From Phycicoccus sp. M110.8 (lineage in GTDB: Bacteria; Actinomycetota; Actinomycetes; Actinomycetales; Dermatophilaceae): DNA of 64,000 nucleotides. Location: the NCBI RefSeq assembly GCF_032464895.1, contig NZ_JAWDIC010000001.1, forward strand, positions 1,116,001-1,180,000, written 5' to 3'. How positions within the stretch are numbered: the first letter of the stretch is position 1; every line of letters begins with the position of its first letter. The notes beneath the pieces were generated by a model. That model had not been told where the DNA came from. It saw only the letters and a program-made list of their open reading frames with translations, and ran no database searches. Position numbers and translations under genes: made by a program. This document shows, one piece after another, positions 53,069 through 61,422 of this stretch.

Positions 53069-53857
53069 TCAGCGCAGGTCCAGCCGGTCGAAACCCCAGA
53101 AGGCGACGGCCCCGAGCACGGCGGTGGTTGCGATGAGCGCGACCAGTGCGGGCAGAGGCAGCCCTCTTTCGACCTGGTTCTGGCCGACCGACCAGTAGAG
53201 GGGAGACAGCAGTCGCAGGTGGTGCACCCAGTCGACGCTGCCGGCCAAGGAGCTGATGACGTACGAGGCGGCCGCGAACGTCGAGGCGACGCCGATGGCG
53301 ACTCCGCGACTGTTGGTCAGGCATCCCACGGCCAGCGCCAGGCAGCCGAACAACATGGCCGTCAACGCCACCCCGACGGTGACACCCACCAGACCGGCCC
53401 ATGGGGGTCGCAGCTCGTAGAACCGGCCAACCACATCAGCTGCCAGGGTCGCGATCGCTACCGGCAGGGACAGCACCGCCAGAGTGAGCAGCTTCTGCGC
53501 CAGCACGGCGTGCCTGCTGACGGGTAAGGCAGCAAACAGGCCGAGTCGTTCGTCGCTGTTGTCACCGGCGACAGCGGTCGCCCCGTAGCCGATGGTCAGC
53601 AGCAGCGCGAACAGCGGGACGATGTTGGCGTAGAGGTTCGCGTTCAACCATCCCGCTGGCGAGATCAGGGATCCCGAGATGCCAAACAAGGCGGCGACGG
53701 TCGGGTTACCGCGCATGAGCTGGTCCAGAGACGAGTCGTGCTTGAAGGCGGGGTAGAGGACGACGATCAGCAGGGCGTAGGCGGCGACACCGAGGGAGTA
53801 GGCCCAGGATCCCCGACGCCTCAGTCTCAGGTCCAACCGCGCGAGGTCAGTGCGCAT
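53069..53857 (-). CDS. ABC-2 type transporter permease
   Basis: A 262-residue membrane protein with six hydrophobic segments: LGVAAYALLIVVLYPAF, then helices around residues 80-100, 115-135, 150-170, 175-195 and 235-255. It exports an unknown compound, energised by the ATPase encoded upstream, whose gene end it overlaps by 11 bp. ATG at 53857 has GAAGGAGGAG upstream. Confidence 0.9.
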   Translation of the reverse strand: MRTDLARLDLRLRRRGSWAYSLGVAAYALLIVVLYPAFKHDSSLDQLMRGNPTVAALFGISGSLISPAGWLNANLYANIVPLFALLLTIGYGATAVAGDNSDERLGLFAALPVSRHAVLAQKLLTLAVLSLPVAIATLAADVVGRFYELRPPWAGLVGVTVGVALTAMLFGCLALAVGCLTNSRGVAIGVASTFAAASYVISSLAGSVDWVHHLRLLSPLYWSVGQNQVERGLPLPALVALIATTAVLGAVAFWGFDRLDLR

Positions 53858-54782
53858 GGATCTCCTCCCTTCCGGGAGTGTCCTCGTAGAACGACCGGAA
53901 GATCGCATCCAACGAGGCCGGCCGAGCGGTCAGGTCGGCGACGCCCAACGGCTCGACCACGTGCAGCAGGTCCCCCAACGGGCCGGTCACCTCGAGCCGC
54001 ACCTCCGTGGCGTTCGCGTCCAGCGCCCGAACACCGGGCACCGCCAGGAGCCGGGTCGGGTCGGTGGGTCCGACGAAGCGCACCTCCACCTGTCGCGGCG
54101 CGCGTTGCCGGAGGTGGTCCAGGGTGTCCACCCCGACAAGTCGGCCGTTTCGGATGATCGCCACGCGGTCCACGACCCGGTCGACCTCCTCCAGGTCGTG
54201 CGAGGAGAGGAAGACCGTCGCGCCGTCACGCACGCGTTCGTGGACCAGACGCTCGAACTCCTCCTGCAGCAACGGATCCAGGCCGGAGCCGGGCTCGTCG
54301 AGCATGAGCAGGTCCGGCTGGTGCATGAAGGCCAGGACCAGTCCGACCTTCTGGCGGTTTCCCTTCGACAGGGCACGAACCGGGCGGTCGAGCTCTACCC
54401 GCAGCCGGTCGACCAGCCGGTCGACCTGCGTGGCGTCGACACCCCCGCGGATCCCCGCGACGCGGCCGATCAGCTCGCGCCCACTGAGCGAGGGGAACAG
54501 GGCCAGCTCGCCGGGCAGGTAGCCGACCCTTCGTCGCACCGAGACGTCGCGGCGAGGATCCGAGCCGAAGACCCGGACGGAGCCGGCGTTGGGAAGCAGC
54601 AGCCCCATCACCAACCGGATCGTGGTGGACTTACCGGCGCCGTTCGGCCCGAGGAAGCCGAGCACCTCCCCCTCGCGGACCTCAAGGCACACCTCCTCGA
54701 CCCCCCGCCGCGCGCCGAACCTCTTCGTGAGCCGGTCCAGCTCCACGGCGACCCCCGGATGCACTGCCTGTCGTGTCGACAC
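53847..54782 (-). CDS. ABC transporter ATP-binding protein
   Basis: A 311-residue ATPase. Walker A GPNGAGKST (residues about 45-53), Q-loop LPGELALF, signature LSKGNRQKV (a variant of LSGGQ), Walker B LLMLDEPGSGLDP and SSHDLEEV. The C-terminal domain about 220-300 is typical of drug/lipid exporters. The GTG start at 54782 follows GAGGAGGGG. A MarR-type ATTGC-N5-GCAAT box lies 33 bp upstream. Confidence 0.93.
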   Translation of the reverse strand: MSTRQAVHPGVAVELDRLTKRFGARRGVEEVCLEVREGEVLGFLGPNGAGKSTTIRLVMGLLLPNAGSVRVFGSDPRRDVSVRRRVGYLPGELALFPSLSGRELIGRVAGIRGGVDATQVDRLVDRLRVELDRPVRALSKGNRQKVGLVLAFMHQPDLLMLDEPGSGLDPLLQEEFERLVHERVRDGATVFLSSHDLEEVDRVVDRVAIIRNGRLVGVDTLDHLRQRAPRQVEVRFVGPTDPTRLLAVPGVRALDANATEVRLEVTGPLGDLLHVVEPLGVADLTARPASLDAIFRSFYEDTPGREEIHAH

Positions 54783-54814
54783 CGCCCCTCCTCGATCCGT
54801 TGCTTACTTCAATG

Positions 54815-54829
54815 ATTGCACTAAGCAAT
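54815..54829. promoter_or_regulatory. ATTGC-N5-GCAAT operator at the ABC-2 exporter
   Basis: Perfect 5-5-5 palindrome in an AT-rich patch upstream of the exporter ATPase start (54782). It is related to the box at 59564-59578. A further GTAAGCAA-like half lies next to it on the minus strand. Confidence 0.7.
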
Positions 54830-54990
54830 CAATTGGGAAAGGGGTTACCGCAGTCGATCGACACACAACTGCAAAGTGATCGACACCGGGATCGTCATCC
54901 GCGGCCAGCACGGTGATGAGGAGGGCGCAGCCCAGTGTCGTGTCTGCGCCCTCGCCAACCGTCCACGACAGCGACTGGAGGTCGACCGGA

Positions 54991-55242
54991 ATGTCCGAGC
55001 GAAGCGTCGTCAAGCTCGAGCCCCACCACCGACTGGGATCCGAGAGTGCGCACGCCGTGGTTGCTGCCCAGCTGCGCGGAGAGTCCAGGGCCCAGGACGA
55101 GGAGCCGGGCGCGGTGGTGGCCGCTGTCGCCCGCGAGATCGAGGACCTCGGTCTCGTGCCGGACCGGGAGGAGCTGCGTGACCGCTACGACGTCCCGGCC
55201 GAGCTGCCGGAGGGATTCACCGACCGCCCAACGGCGGGGTGA
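54991..55242 (+). CDS. Small hypothetical protein
   Basis: An 83-residue acidic soluble protein. The RLGSESAHAVVAAQLRGES and EEPGAVVAAVAREIEDLGLV segments predict helices. No family is recognised. GGAGG lies 9 bases before ATG at 54991. It lies between exporter and MarR genes, so it may be an accessory protein. Confidence 0.6.
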   Translation: MSERSVVKLEPHHRLGSESAHAVVAAQLRGESRAQDEEPGAVVAAVAREIEDLGLVPDREELRDRYDVPAELPEGFTDRPTAG

Positions 55243-55293
55243 GGCGCGCCCGAGGGTCGACAGCCTGTGCGCACCCCGCCCGAGGGTCTCGGA

Positions 55294-55773
55294 TCACCAG
55301 CCCCAGACGGTGGCCGCGTCCAGTGCGGCGGTCGGCTCGTCCGCGGCGGCCGCGAAAGCGGTGAGGGCCCGGACGAGCTGCTCGGCCTCCGGTCGCGGCA
55401 TCGCCTCGGCGATGGTCCGGATCGCCGACCGCCTCTGTGCCGTCACCTCGTCGACGACCTGCACCCCTCGCGCGGTGAGGTCGATGACCACCTCACGACG
55501 GTCCTGGTCGTTCTCCCGCCGCGTCACCAGGTCGGCACCGATCAGCCGGTCCACCGTTCGCAGCGCCGTCGAAGGGCTCACACCGAGACGCTCGGCAAGC
55601 AGGTTCAAGCGGGTCTCGCCGTGCCCACGCAGGACGACCAGCACACGGAACTGCGTCACCGTGACCGACTCGTCGAGGTGGGCCAGGGAACGGGCAGAGA
55701 CGCCGACCAGCACCCGGGACGCCGTCAGCAGGGCCGTCACCAGGTCGTCGACATCGGGTTCGTCACCACGCAC
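55294..55773 (-). CDS. MarR family transcriptional regulator
   Basis: A 159-residue winged-helix repressor. The HTH is TRLNLLAERLGVSPSTALRTVDRLIGADLV (residues about 54-83) and the wing RRENDQDRREVVIDLT. Dimer helices flank it. GTG at 55773 is chosen for GGGAGA 8 bases upstream; GTG at 55803 is the alternative. A degenerate copy of the ATTGC-N5-GCAAT box lies 69 bp upstream (55842-55856), suggesting autoregulation and control of the exporter and the ClC operon. Confidence 0.92.
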   Translation of the reverse strand: MRGDEPDVDDLVTALLTASRVLVGVSARSLAHLDESVTVTQFRVLVVLRGHGETRLNLLAERLGVSPSTALRTVDRLIGADLVTRRENDQDRREVVIDLTARGVQVVDEVTAQRRSAIRTIAEAMPRPEAEQLVRALTAFAAAADEPTAALDAATVWGW

Positions 55774-55841
55774 GCGCCATTCTCCCCAGGTCGTGGGCCC
55801 CACTGCGGTCGCGAGGCACCCTTGCGCTGATCATCCCGATT

Positions 55842-55856
55842 CTTTCACGATGCAAT
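55842..55856. promoter_or_regulatory. Degenerate ATTGC-N5-GCAAT operator at the MarR gene
   Basis: CTTTC-N5-GCAAT: one half perfect, the other three of five bases. It is in the leader of the MarR gene and has the same spacing as the two perfect sites. Confidence 0.5.
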
Positions 55857-55925
55857 TCATCGAGGGGGTCGGGCCCGGGGAAGGAACGAGCAGCCACCGC
55901 CACCGTCCCGCTGACACCGGACGCG

Positions 55926-56552
55926 TCAGGGGTTGCCCATGGTCCCGGTGGGCAGCGGCGCCGGTCTGCGAGTGAGCGGCAGGTAGTCGCGCGCACCCAC
56001 GGGTGACCCGGTCAGAGCTCCTCCCGGCAGGGGAAGCTCCACCGGCTGCCCGTCCCGGGTCATCCGCACCCGGTCGACTCCGGGGACGGACGTCACCGTG
56101 AGGACCACCTGCGCGACCGCCAGCGGCACCCTCGACGCCGCCGGCGCCTGGTCCCCGGACGTCAGGTCGACAGTGGCCACGTTCTCGGCGAGGACGCGCA
56201 GTCGGAGTGCGGTCCCGGGGCCGAGGGCAGTCGAGAGGCCCGCCGCCCGTTCGCGCTCCGACGGACCCTCGGCGAGCTGGGCCAGGACGTCGGTGACGGC
56301 CGCTGACGGCAGGGTGGCCCGGTCGGTCTGCGCCTTGACCGGGACGACGACGTCGTCCCGGACGAGGTACACGTACGGACGTGCGGTGCCGGCCGGGTCC
56401 GGGGTGCCCGTCGACCCCGGGGAAGGACTGGTGAGGTCGTACGGCACGCGCGTGATCGTGACGGGTGGGCCGTGGTCCGGCGCCCCGCAACCGGCAAGGA
56501 GGAACACGGCCGCGGCCGTCGCCCAACGCCGCCGAGCGGTACGGCTGCTCAC
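55926..56552 (-). CDS. GerMN-domain lipoprotein
   Basis: A 208-residue exported lipoprotein. The signal ends in AVFLLAGCG (Cys about residue 22). The GerMN region (about 60-175) contains YVYLVRDDVVVPVKAQ and an ATVDLTSG strand. LpqB and GerM proteins carry this fold and act with two-component systems or the cell wall. The GTG start overlaps the kinase stop by 4 bp (GTGA). Confidence 0.88.
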   Translation of the reverse strand: MSSRTARRRWATAAAVFLLAGCGAPDHGPPVTITRVPYDLTSPSPGSTGTPDPAGTARPYVYLVRDDVVVPVKAQTDRATLPSAAVTDVLAQLAEGPSERERAAGLSTALGPGTALRLRVLAENVATVDLTSGDQAPAASRVPLAVAQVVLTVTSVPGVDRVRMTRDGQPVELPLPGGALTGSPVGARDYLPLTRRPAPLPTGTMGNP

Positions 56553-57964
56553 GTCACCACCTCCTGGGACTCGGGGGTCGTCGTCTCCTCGCCGCCGCGG
56601 GCGCGCGGGAGTCGCAGCACGAAGCGCGCGCCGCCACCAGGAGCCTCCGCGCACAGGACGTCACCGGAGTGTGCTCGCATCGTCTCTGCGACGAGGCTGA
56701 GCCCGAGTCCGGAGCCGGGGCGCGAGGCCCTCGAGCCGGACCGCGCGAAGCGTTCGAAGATGCGTCGCCTCTCCTCCTGCGGGACGCCGGGGCCCGCGTC
56801 GTCGATCGCCACGAAGCCCCACCTCCCCTGGCGGCCGACGACGACGCGTACGACTCCCCCGCCGTGGATGTCCGCGTTGTCCAGCAGGTTCGTCACGCTG
56901 CGCAGCAGCGCGGCCTTGTCCGCCTGCACCAGGAGCCCATCACTGGCGTCCTGCATCAGTGAGACCGGTCGGTGCGTCACGGTCAGCGTGTTGGCCACGA
57001 GCTCGGCCAGGGCGACGCGTCCGCGGGGGGCGTCGTCCACGCCCGCCTCGAGACGCCCCAGCGCGAGCAGCTGCTCGAGGACGTGCCCCAGCCGGTCGAC
57101 CTCGCGCCGGAGCAGCCGCACCGACTCAGCACGGTGCCGATCGTCCGGGGTCTGCTCCAGGAGGCCGACCGTCGTCGTGAGGGCAGTGACCGGGGACCTC
57201 AGCTCGTGCGCGACGTCGGCGGCGAAACGCGCGTCCCGGTCCAGTCGCTCCTGTAACGCCTCCACCATCGCGTTGAACGACCCGACGATGACGCTGAGGT
57301 CGGGATCGCGGGTCGGGCCGAGCCGCGCGTGGATGTCCCCGCCCGCGATGCGGGCAGTGGCGGTGGCGATGCCGTCCAGGGGCGCGACCACACCACCTGC
57401 AGCACGGCGTCCCAAGGCTGCACCGCCGGCAGTGGTCAACAGCGCGAAGGTGAGCAGCGCGAGGCGCAGCGTGTCGAGGGTGGAGGAGAGCTCCTTGGCC
57501 GGCGAGACCTCGAAGAGCTCGGCTCCGACCGCGGTCAACGGCGTGCCGACGACGATGGCGGGCGCGCCGTCCACCCGGGTCCACGAGCTCGCAGCAGCTC
57601 CACCGATCACGGTCTCGCGCAACGCGGACGGCACGACCGCCCGGTCGGCGCCGAGGGACGAGGAGTACCACCTGCCCCGCCGGTGCAGCAGGACGACGGC
57701 ACCGGAGGGTGGGGACGTGGAGGCAAGGACGTCGTCGACCTGGGCACCCGAGGTCAGCAGTCCCTGCCGGACGAACGACGCGTCGACGAAGGCCTGCCGC
57801 GCAGCCGTGTGCTCACGCTGCGCCACGAGGTAGTGGCGTGCGGTCAGGTAGGTCCCCAGGGCGAGGGTCACGGAGACGGTCAGGGCCAGGGCCGCGAAGA
57901 CCAGGGTGATGCGCGTCCGCAGACCTGGCGGCTGCCAAGGCATCCCGAGCCGCTGCCACGCCAT
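56549..57964 (-). CDS. Sensor histidine kinase
   Basis: A 471-residue membrane kinase. First membrane segment residues about 18-40, a periplasmic sensor about 42-160, second membrane segment about 170-195, HAMP about 190-245, the H-box VAHELRSPVT (His about 252) and catalytic domain with LLDNADIHGGG (N-box), DDAGPGVP (G1) and GSGLGLSL (G2). It overlaps the response regulator by 1 bp and the lipoprotein by 4 bp. The sensed signal is unknown. Confidence 0.95.
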   Translation of the reverse strand: MAWQRLGMPWQPPGLRTRITLVFAALALTVSVTLALGTYLTARHYLVAQREHTAARQAFVDASFVRQGLLTSGAQVDDVLASTSPPSGAVVLLHRRGRWYSSSLGADRAVVPSALRETVIGGAAASSWTRVDGAPAIVVGTPLTAVGAELFEVSPAKELSSTLDTLRLALLTFALLTTAGGAALGRRAAGGVVAPLDGIATATARIAGGDIHARLGPTRDPDLSVIVGSFNAMVEALQERLDRDARFAADVAHELRSPVTALTTTVGLLEQTPDDRHRAESVRLLRREVDRLGHVLEQLLALGRLEAGVDDAPRGRVALAELVANTLTVTHRPVSLMQDASDGLLVQADKAALLRSVTNLLDNADIHGGGVVRVVVGRQGRWGFVAIDDAGPGVPQEERRRIFERFARSGSRASRPGSGLGLSLVAETMRAHSGDVLCAEAPGGGARFVLRLPRARGGEETTTPESQEVVT

Positions 57965-58665
57965 CAGGGGCGCCGGTCGAACCGATACCCCAGACCACGC
58001 ACCGTCACGAGGAGCTCGGGTCGGCCGGGGTCACGCTCGATCTTCGTTCGCAGGCGACGGATGTGGACGTCGACGATCCTCTCGTCGCCGAAGTAGTCGC
58101 GCTCCCACACCCTGTCGAGCAGGGCTTGCCGGCTCAGGACGCGGCCGGACGGCTGGTTCAGCTCACAGAGCAGGCGGAACTCCGTGCTCGTGAGGTGGAT
58201 CTCCTGGTCCCCCCGCCGGACGGTCCCGGCTCCCCACTCCAGGACCAGGGGACCGTCGGCGCCATCGAGGACGACGGCCTCTGCCTCGGACCGGGCGAGG
58301 GCAGGAGGCCGTCTGCGCAGGGCACGCACGCGGGCGGAGACCTCCTTGACCTGGAAGGGCTTGGTCACGTAGTCGTCGGCGCCCGACTCCAGCGCCGCGA
58401 CGATGTCATGGGTGTCGGCGCGAGCGCTGACGACGATGATCGGGACGTCGCTGCGCTGCCGTACCTCGCGCACGAAGGTGAACCCGTCCATCTCGCCGAG
58501 CATGAGGTCGACGAGCATGAGGTCGACCGACAGCCCGGGAAGCTCGGCCAGGGCGTGCTCGGCCAGACCGAAGGGGATCGTCTCGTAGCCCTCTGCCTGC
58601 AGGGCCAGGCACAACGAGCTCCGGATCCCCTCGTCGTCCTCGAGAACGAGCAGGGTGGCAGCCAT
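57964..58665 (-). CDS. OmpR/PhoB family response regulator
   Basis: A 233-residue regulator. Receiver residues 1-120 with the phosphorylation Asp in LMLVDLMLGEMDG (about 50), Thr/Ser and Lys in VVSARAD and VTKPFQ. Trans_reg_C winged helix about 135-230: STEFRLLCELNQPSGRVLSRQALLDRVW and RIVDVHIRRLRTKIE. ATG at 58665. It leads the three-gene signalling operon. Confidence 0.95.
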   Translation of the reverse strand: MAATLLVLEDDEGIRSSLCLALQAEGYETIPFGLAEHALAELPGLSVDLMLVDLMLGEMDGFTFVREVRQRSDVPIIVVSARADTHDIVAALESGADDYVTKPFQVKEVSARVRALRRRPPALARSEAEAVVLDGADGPLVLEWGAGTVRRGDQEIHLTSTEFRLLCELNQPSGRVLSRQALLDRVWERDYFGDERIVDVHIRRLRTKIERDPGRPELLVTVRGLGYRFDRRP

Positions 58666-58807
58666 CGGGCGCCATTCTGCCAGCGGGACACCGTGAGGTC
58701 CGGCGCACCGGCGCGCGCCCGGCATTCGTCACGGAAACGCAAAGAAACGACCGGCGCCATCGTCACACTCGTCCGGCAGCCTCCTGTGCTGTGACCGAGG
58801 AGGTGCC

Positions 58808-59113
58808 ATGACCACCATCGAGGAGCCCAGCACGGGGACCCGCTCAGCGGCGCTGCACGAGTCGTCGCTGACCCAGGACCTGCTCGTCCTGCGCTCGACC
58901 GTCGCGGACGTCCTGCTCACGCGCAGCCACCGCGTCGTCGTGGATGTCTCCTGCCTCGACCGGCCCTCGTCGACGGCGGTCGCGGCACTGCTCTGGGCCA
59001 AGCGCAGCTGCGCCCGCGCGGGGGTGGACTTTCAGGTCCACGGTGCGCGGCCGGCAAACCGCGACGTCTTGAGGCGATGCGGCCTGGTCGTCAGGGGCGG
59101 TGGCGCCGGGTGA
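58808..59113 (+). CDS. STAS-domain-like protein
   Basis: A 101-residue protein resembling anti-sigma-factor antagonists: HRVVVDVSCLDRPSSTAVAALLWAKRSCARAG (residues about 41-72) matches the STAS switch region. The Ser or Thr usually phosphorylated in the switch lies in RPSSTA. No partner kinase or sigma factor is in the window. A 57-codon frame starting at 59110 overlaps its stop and is not convincing. Confidence 0.8.
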   Translation: MTTIEEPSTGTRSAALHESSLTQDLLVLRSTVADVLLTRSHRVVVDVSCLDRPSSTAVAALLWAKRSCARAGVDFQVHGARPANRDVLRRCGLVVRGGGAG

Positions 59114-59288
59114 GCGCGCCTGCCCTGGTGTTCACCCCATCGGGGTGCCGCACCGCGCCGACGCGACCAGGTGGGCGTGAGCTCGTCTCCTTGGGCGGGG
59201 ACGAGGCCTTCCTCCTTCCCGTCTCGTCGGTTCTCGAGGCATTTCCCACCCGCACCCACAGCCCAACCGATCCCGAGGAGTGACGTCG

Positions 59289-59468
59289 ATGAACGCCTTC
59301 AACTCAGCACTTGCCGACGAGGTGGCACAGGCCTGGGCGACGCTCGCTCGCGCCCGGCGCGAGCAGGACGAGGCAGCGGTGACCGACGCGGTGGACCGCC
59401 TGCACGACCTCGACGAGATCCGCCAGCGCGTCAGCGAAGGGCTCGTGCTGGCGGCGATCCACCCCTGA
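59289..59468 (+). CDS. Small helical hypothetical protein
   Basis: A 59-residue protein, mostly helical and charged (ALADEVAQAWATLARARREQ). GAGGAG lies 8 bases before ATG at 59289. No family is recognised. It lies 112 bp before the ClC gene and may be a free-standing small gene. Confidence 0.55.
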   Translation: MNAFNSALADEVAQAWATLARARREQDEAAVTDAVDRLHDLDEIRQRVSEGLVLAAIHP

Positions 59469-59563
59469 GGCGCAGCTCGCGGGGGCTCGACCGACGGCGT
59501 CGTTGCCATGCCGGAGCCGGGGCCGCCCGACACGTGGACGAATTTGTGTTGACCGTGGCAAGT

Positions 59564-59578
59564 ATTGCATCATGCAAT
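59564..59578. promoter_or_regulatory. ATTGC-N5-GCAAT operator at the ClC operon
   Basis: Perfect 5-5-5 palindrome (ATTGCATCATGCAAT) directly before the ATG at 59581, with TTGACC at 59549-59554. It resembles the exporter site, so one MarR protein could control both. Its position suggests a very short or leaderless transcript. Confidence 0.75.
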
Positions 59579-59580
59579 TC

Positions 59581-61422
59581 ATGTCCGATGCCACCATCAG
59601 TCCTCTTCCGGCGCCCACCGCGAGCTCGGGTCGTCGTCGACTGGCAGGCATGTCGGGCAGCCGACTGGGCGCCGCCGCCCGCACCTCGAACGCGGGTCTC
59701 CTGGCACTGTCTCTGGCCGTCGGGGCAGCTGCTGCCGCCTTCGCGGTGCTCTTCCGGTGGCTGATCCGGACGTTCACGCTGCTGTTCTCGGGACACGCGG
59801 ACTATGCCGGCGCTGCCGGCGCCGCCCACCCGTCACTGCCAGGGCTGGGTCGCTGGTTCGTCATCGGCGCACCGGTCGTGGCCGGTCTGCTCTACGGCCC
59901 CCTGGTGCACTTCTTCGCCCGGGAGGCACGCGGGCACGGCGTGCCCGAGGTCATGTATGCCGTGTCGCACCGTGGGGGCCGGATCGCACCCCAGGTGGCG
60001 GCGGTCAAGGCACTGGCGTCGGCACTGTGCATCGGCGGCGGCGGGTCCGTGGGACGCGAGGGCCCGATCGTGCAGATCGGCTCCGCCCTGGGCTCAACCC
60101 TCGGCCGCGTGCTGCGCGTCCCGGAGGTGCGGCTGCGCGTCCTCGTCGCCTGTGGGGCAGCGGCGGGGATCGCGGCAACCTTCAACGCACCTCTGGCCGG
60201 GGTGTTCTTCGCGATGGAGCTGATCCTGGCCGACTTCACCGCCCAGGCGTTCGGCATGGTCGTGCTCTCCTCCGTCGCCGCCAGCGTCATCGGGCGCGCA
60301 GTGCTGGGCGACACGCCCTTCCTCCGCCTGCCGTCCTTCACGGTCCAGCACCCGTCCGAGTACCTCCTCTTCGCACTGCTCGGCCTGCTCGCGGGCGGGG
60401 TGGGCGTGGTGTTCACGAAGGTGCTCTACGCGATCGAGGACCTGTGCGACACCGTGTGGCGCGGCCCCGAGTGGCTGCGCCCGGCAGTCGGCGGAATCGT
60501 GCTCGGGCTGCTCCTGCTCGTGCTCCCCCAGATGTACGGCGTCGGCTACCCCGTCCTGGGCAACGCCGTGGACGGCCGCTACACGGTCGCCTTCCTCCTG
60601 CTGCTCCTGCTCGGCAAGATGGTGGCGACCAGCCTCACGATCGGCATCGGGGGCTCCGGCGGCGTCTTCGCCCCCAGCCTGTTCATCGGCGCCATGCTCG
60701 GGGCCGGGTTCGGCGAGGCCGCCCACACGCTCGCGCCGGGCATCGCAGGTCCGGTCGGCGCCTACGGCCTCATCGGGATGGGCGCGGTGTTCGCGGGTGC
60801 GGCGCGCGCACCCATCACGGCCGTGATCATCCTCTTCGAGCTGACCGGCGAGTACACGATCATCCTGCCCCTCATGGCCGCGATCGTGCTGGCCACCGGC
60901 ATCAGCCACCGCCTCTCGCCGGACACCATCTACACGTTGAAGTTGCGGCGCCGCGGAGTCTCCCTGGCCCGCCCCGAGACCCTGCCGGTCCACCACGGGC
61001 CCGTCCAGGTGCGCGAGGTCATGACTCCGGTACCGCAGCCGGTCTCCGAGGACGCCACCCTCGCCGACGTCGCGACCGCCCTCGCCGGCAGCCGGTTCGG
61101 CATCCTGCCCGTCCTTGCCGCGAGTGGCGACTACCTCGGGGTGGTCACCGCCCGCGGCGTCTCCGCCGCCCTCGCGGACGGACGACACGACGCAGCAGCC
61201 GCGTCGATGGCCACCGAGGTCCCGACCGTCATCCGGGGCAACGACAGCCTCGACGCCGCCGCCGAGGCCCTGTCGCGCGACGACACCAGCGCCCTGCCCG
61301 TCGTCGACGACGACGACACCGTCATCGGCTGGCTCGACTACCGCGCCCTCTTCACCGCCCGACGTACCGCCGCCGCGGGGTCACCGACGACGAACGGGTC
61401 GGCCACTCCAGAGCAGGTGTGA
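59581..61422 (+). CDS. ClC family chloride channel/antiporter with CBS domains
   Basis: A 613-residue membrane protein. Chloride pore motifs are GGGSVGREGPIVQIGS (residues about 150-165) with the gating Glu, and GIGGSGGVFAPSLFIGAMLG. Two CBS domains occupy residues about 480-600. It moves Cl-, in bacteria often as a Cl-/H+ antiporter for acid resistance. The ATG at 59581 has no ribosome site; translation may be leaderless. An ATG 9 bases earlier is inside the palindrome. It overlaps the CtaG gene by 4 bp. Confidence 0.92.
   Translation: MSDATISPLPAPTASSGRRRLAGMSGSRLGAAARTSNAGLLALSLAVGAAAAAFAVLFRWLIRTFTLLFSGHADYAGAAGAAHPSLPGLGRWFVIGAPVVAGLLYGPLVHFFAREARGHGVPEVMYAVSHRGGRIAPQVAAVKALASALCIGGGGSVGREGPIVQIGSALGSTLGRVLRVPEVRLRVLVACGAAAGIAATFNAPLAGVFFAMELILADFTAQAFGMVVLSSVAASVIGRAVLGDTPFLRLPSFTVQHPSEYLLFALLGLLAGGVGVVFTKVLYAIEDLCDTVWRGPEWLRPAVGGIVLGLLLLVLPQMYGVGYPVLGNAVDGRYTVAFLLLLLLGKMVATSLTIGIGGSGGVFAPSLFIGAMLGAGFGEAAHTLAPGIAGPVGAYGLIGMGAVFAGAARAPITAVIILFELTGEYTIILPLMAAIVLATGISHRLSPDTIYTLKLRRRGVSLARPETLPVHHGPVQVREVMTPVPQPVSEDATLADVATALAGSRFGILPVLAASGDYLGVVTARGVSAALADGRHDAAAASMATEVPTVIRGNDSLDAAAEALSRDDTSALPVVDDDDTVIGWLDYRALFTARRTAAAGSPTTNGSATPEQV

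Noticed and set aside
50709-53402. 897-codon reading of the APC permease
   Set aside because: The first about 410 codons run opposite the DUF4396 gene and lack hydrophobic segments; ATG at 52169 with AGGAG is the real start.
59110-59283. 57-codon frame overlapping the STAS gene stop
   Set aside because: A GTGA overlap exists, but there is no family pattern and the composition is Pro/Ser-rich and irregular.
59565-61418. N-terminal extension of CtaG (frame open from 59565)
   Set aside because: It is the out-of-frame shadow of ClC; the membrane segments begin only after the GTG at 61419.
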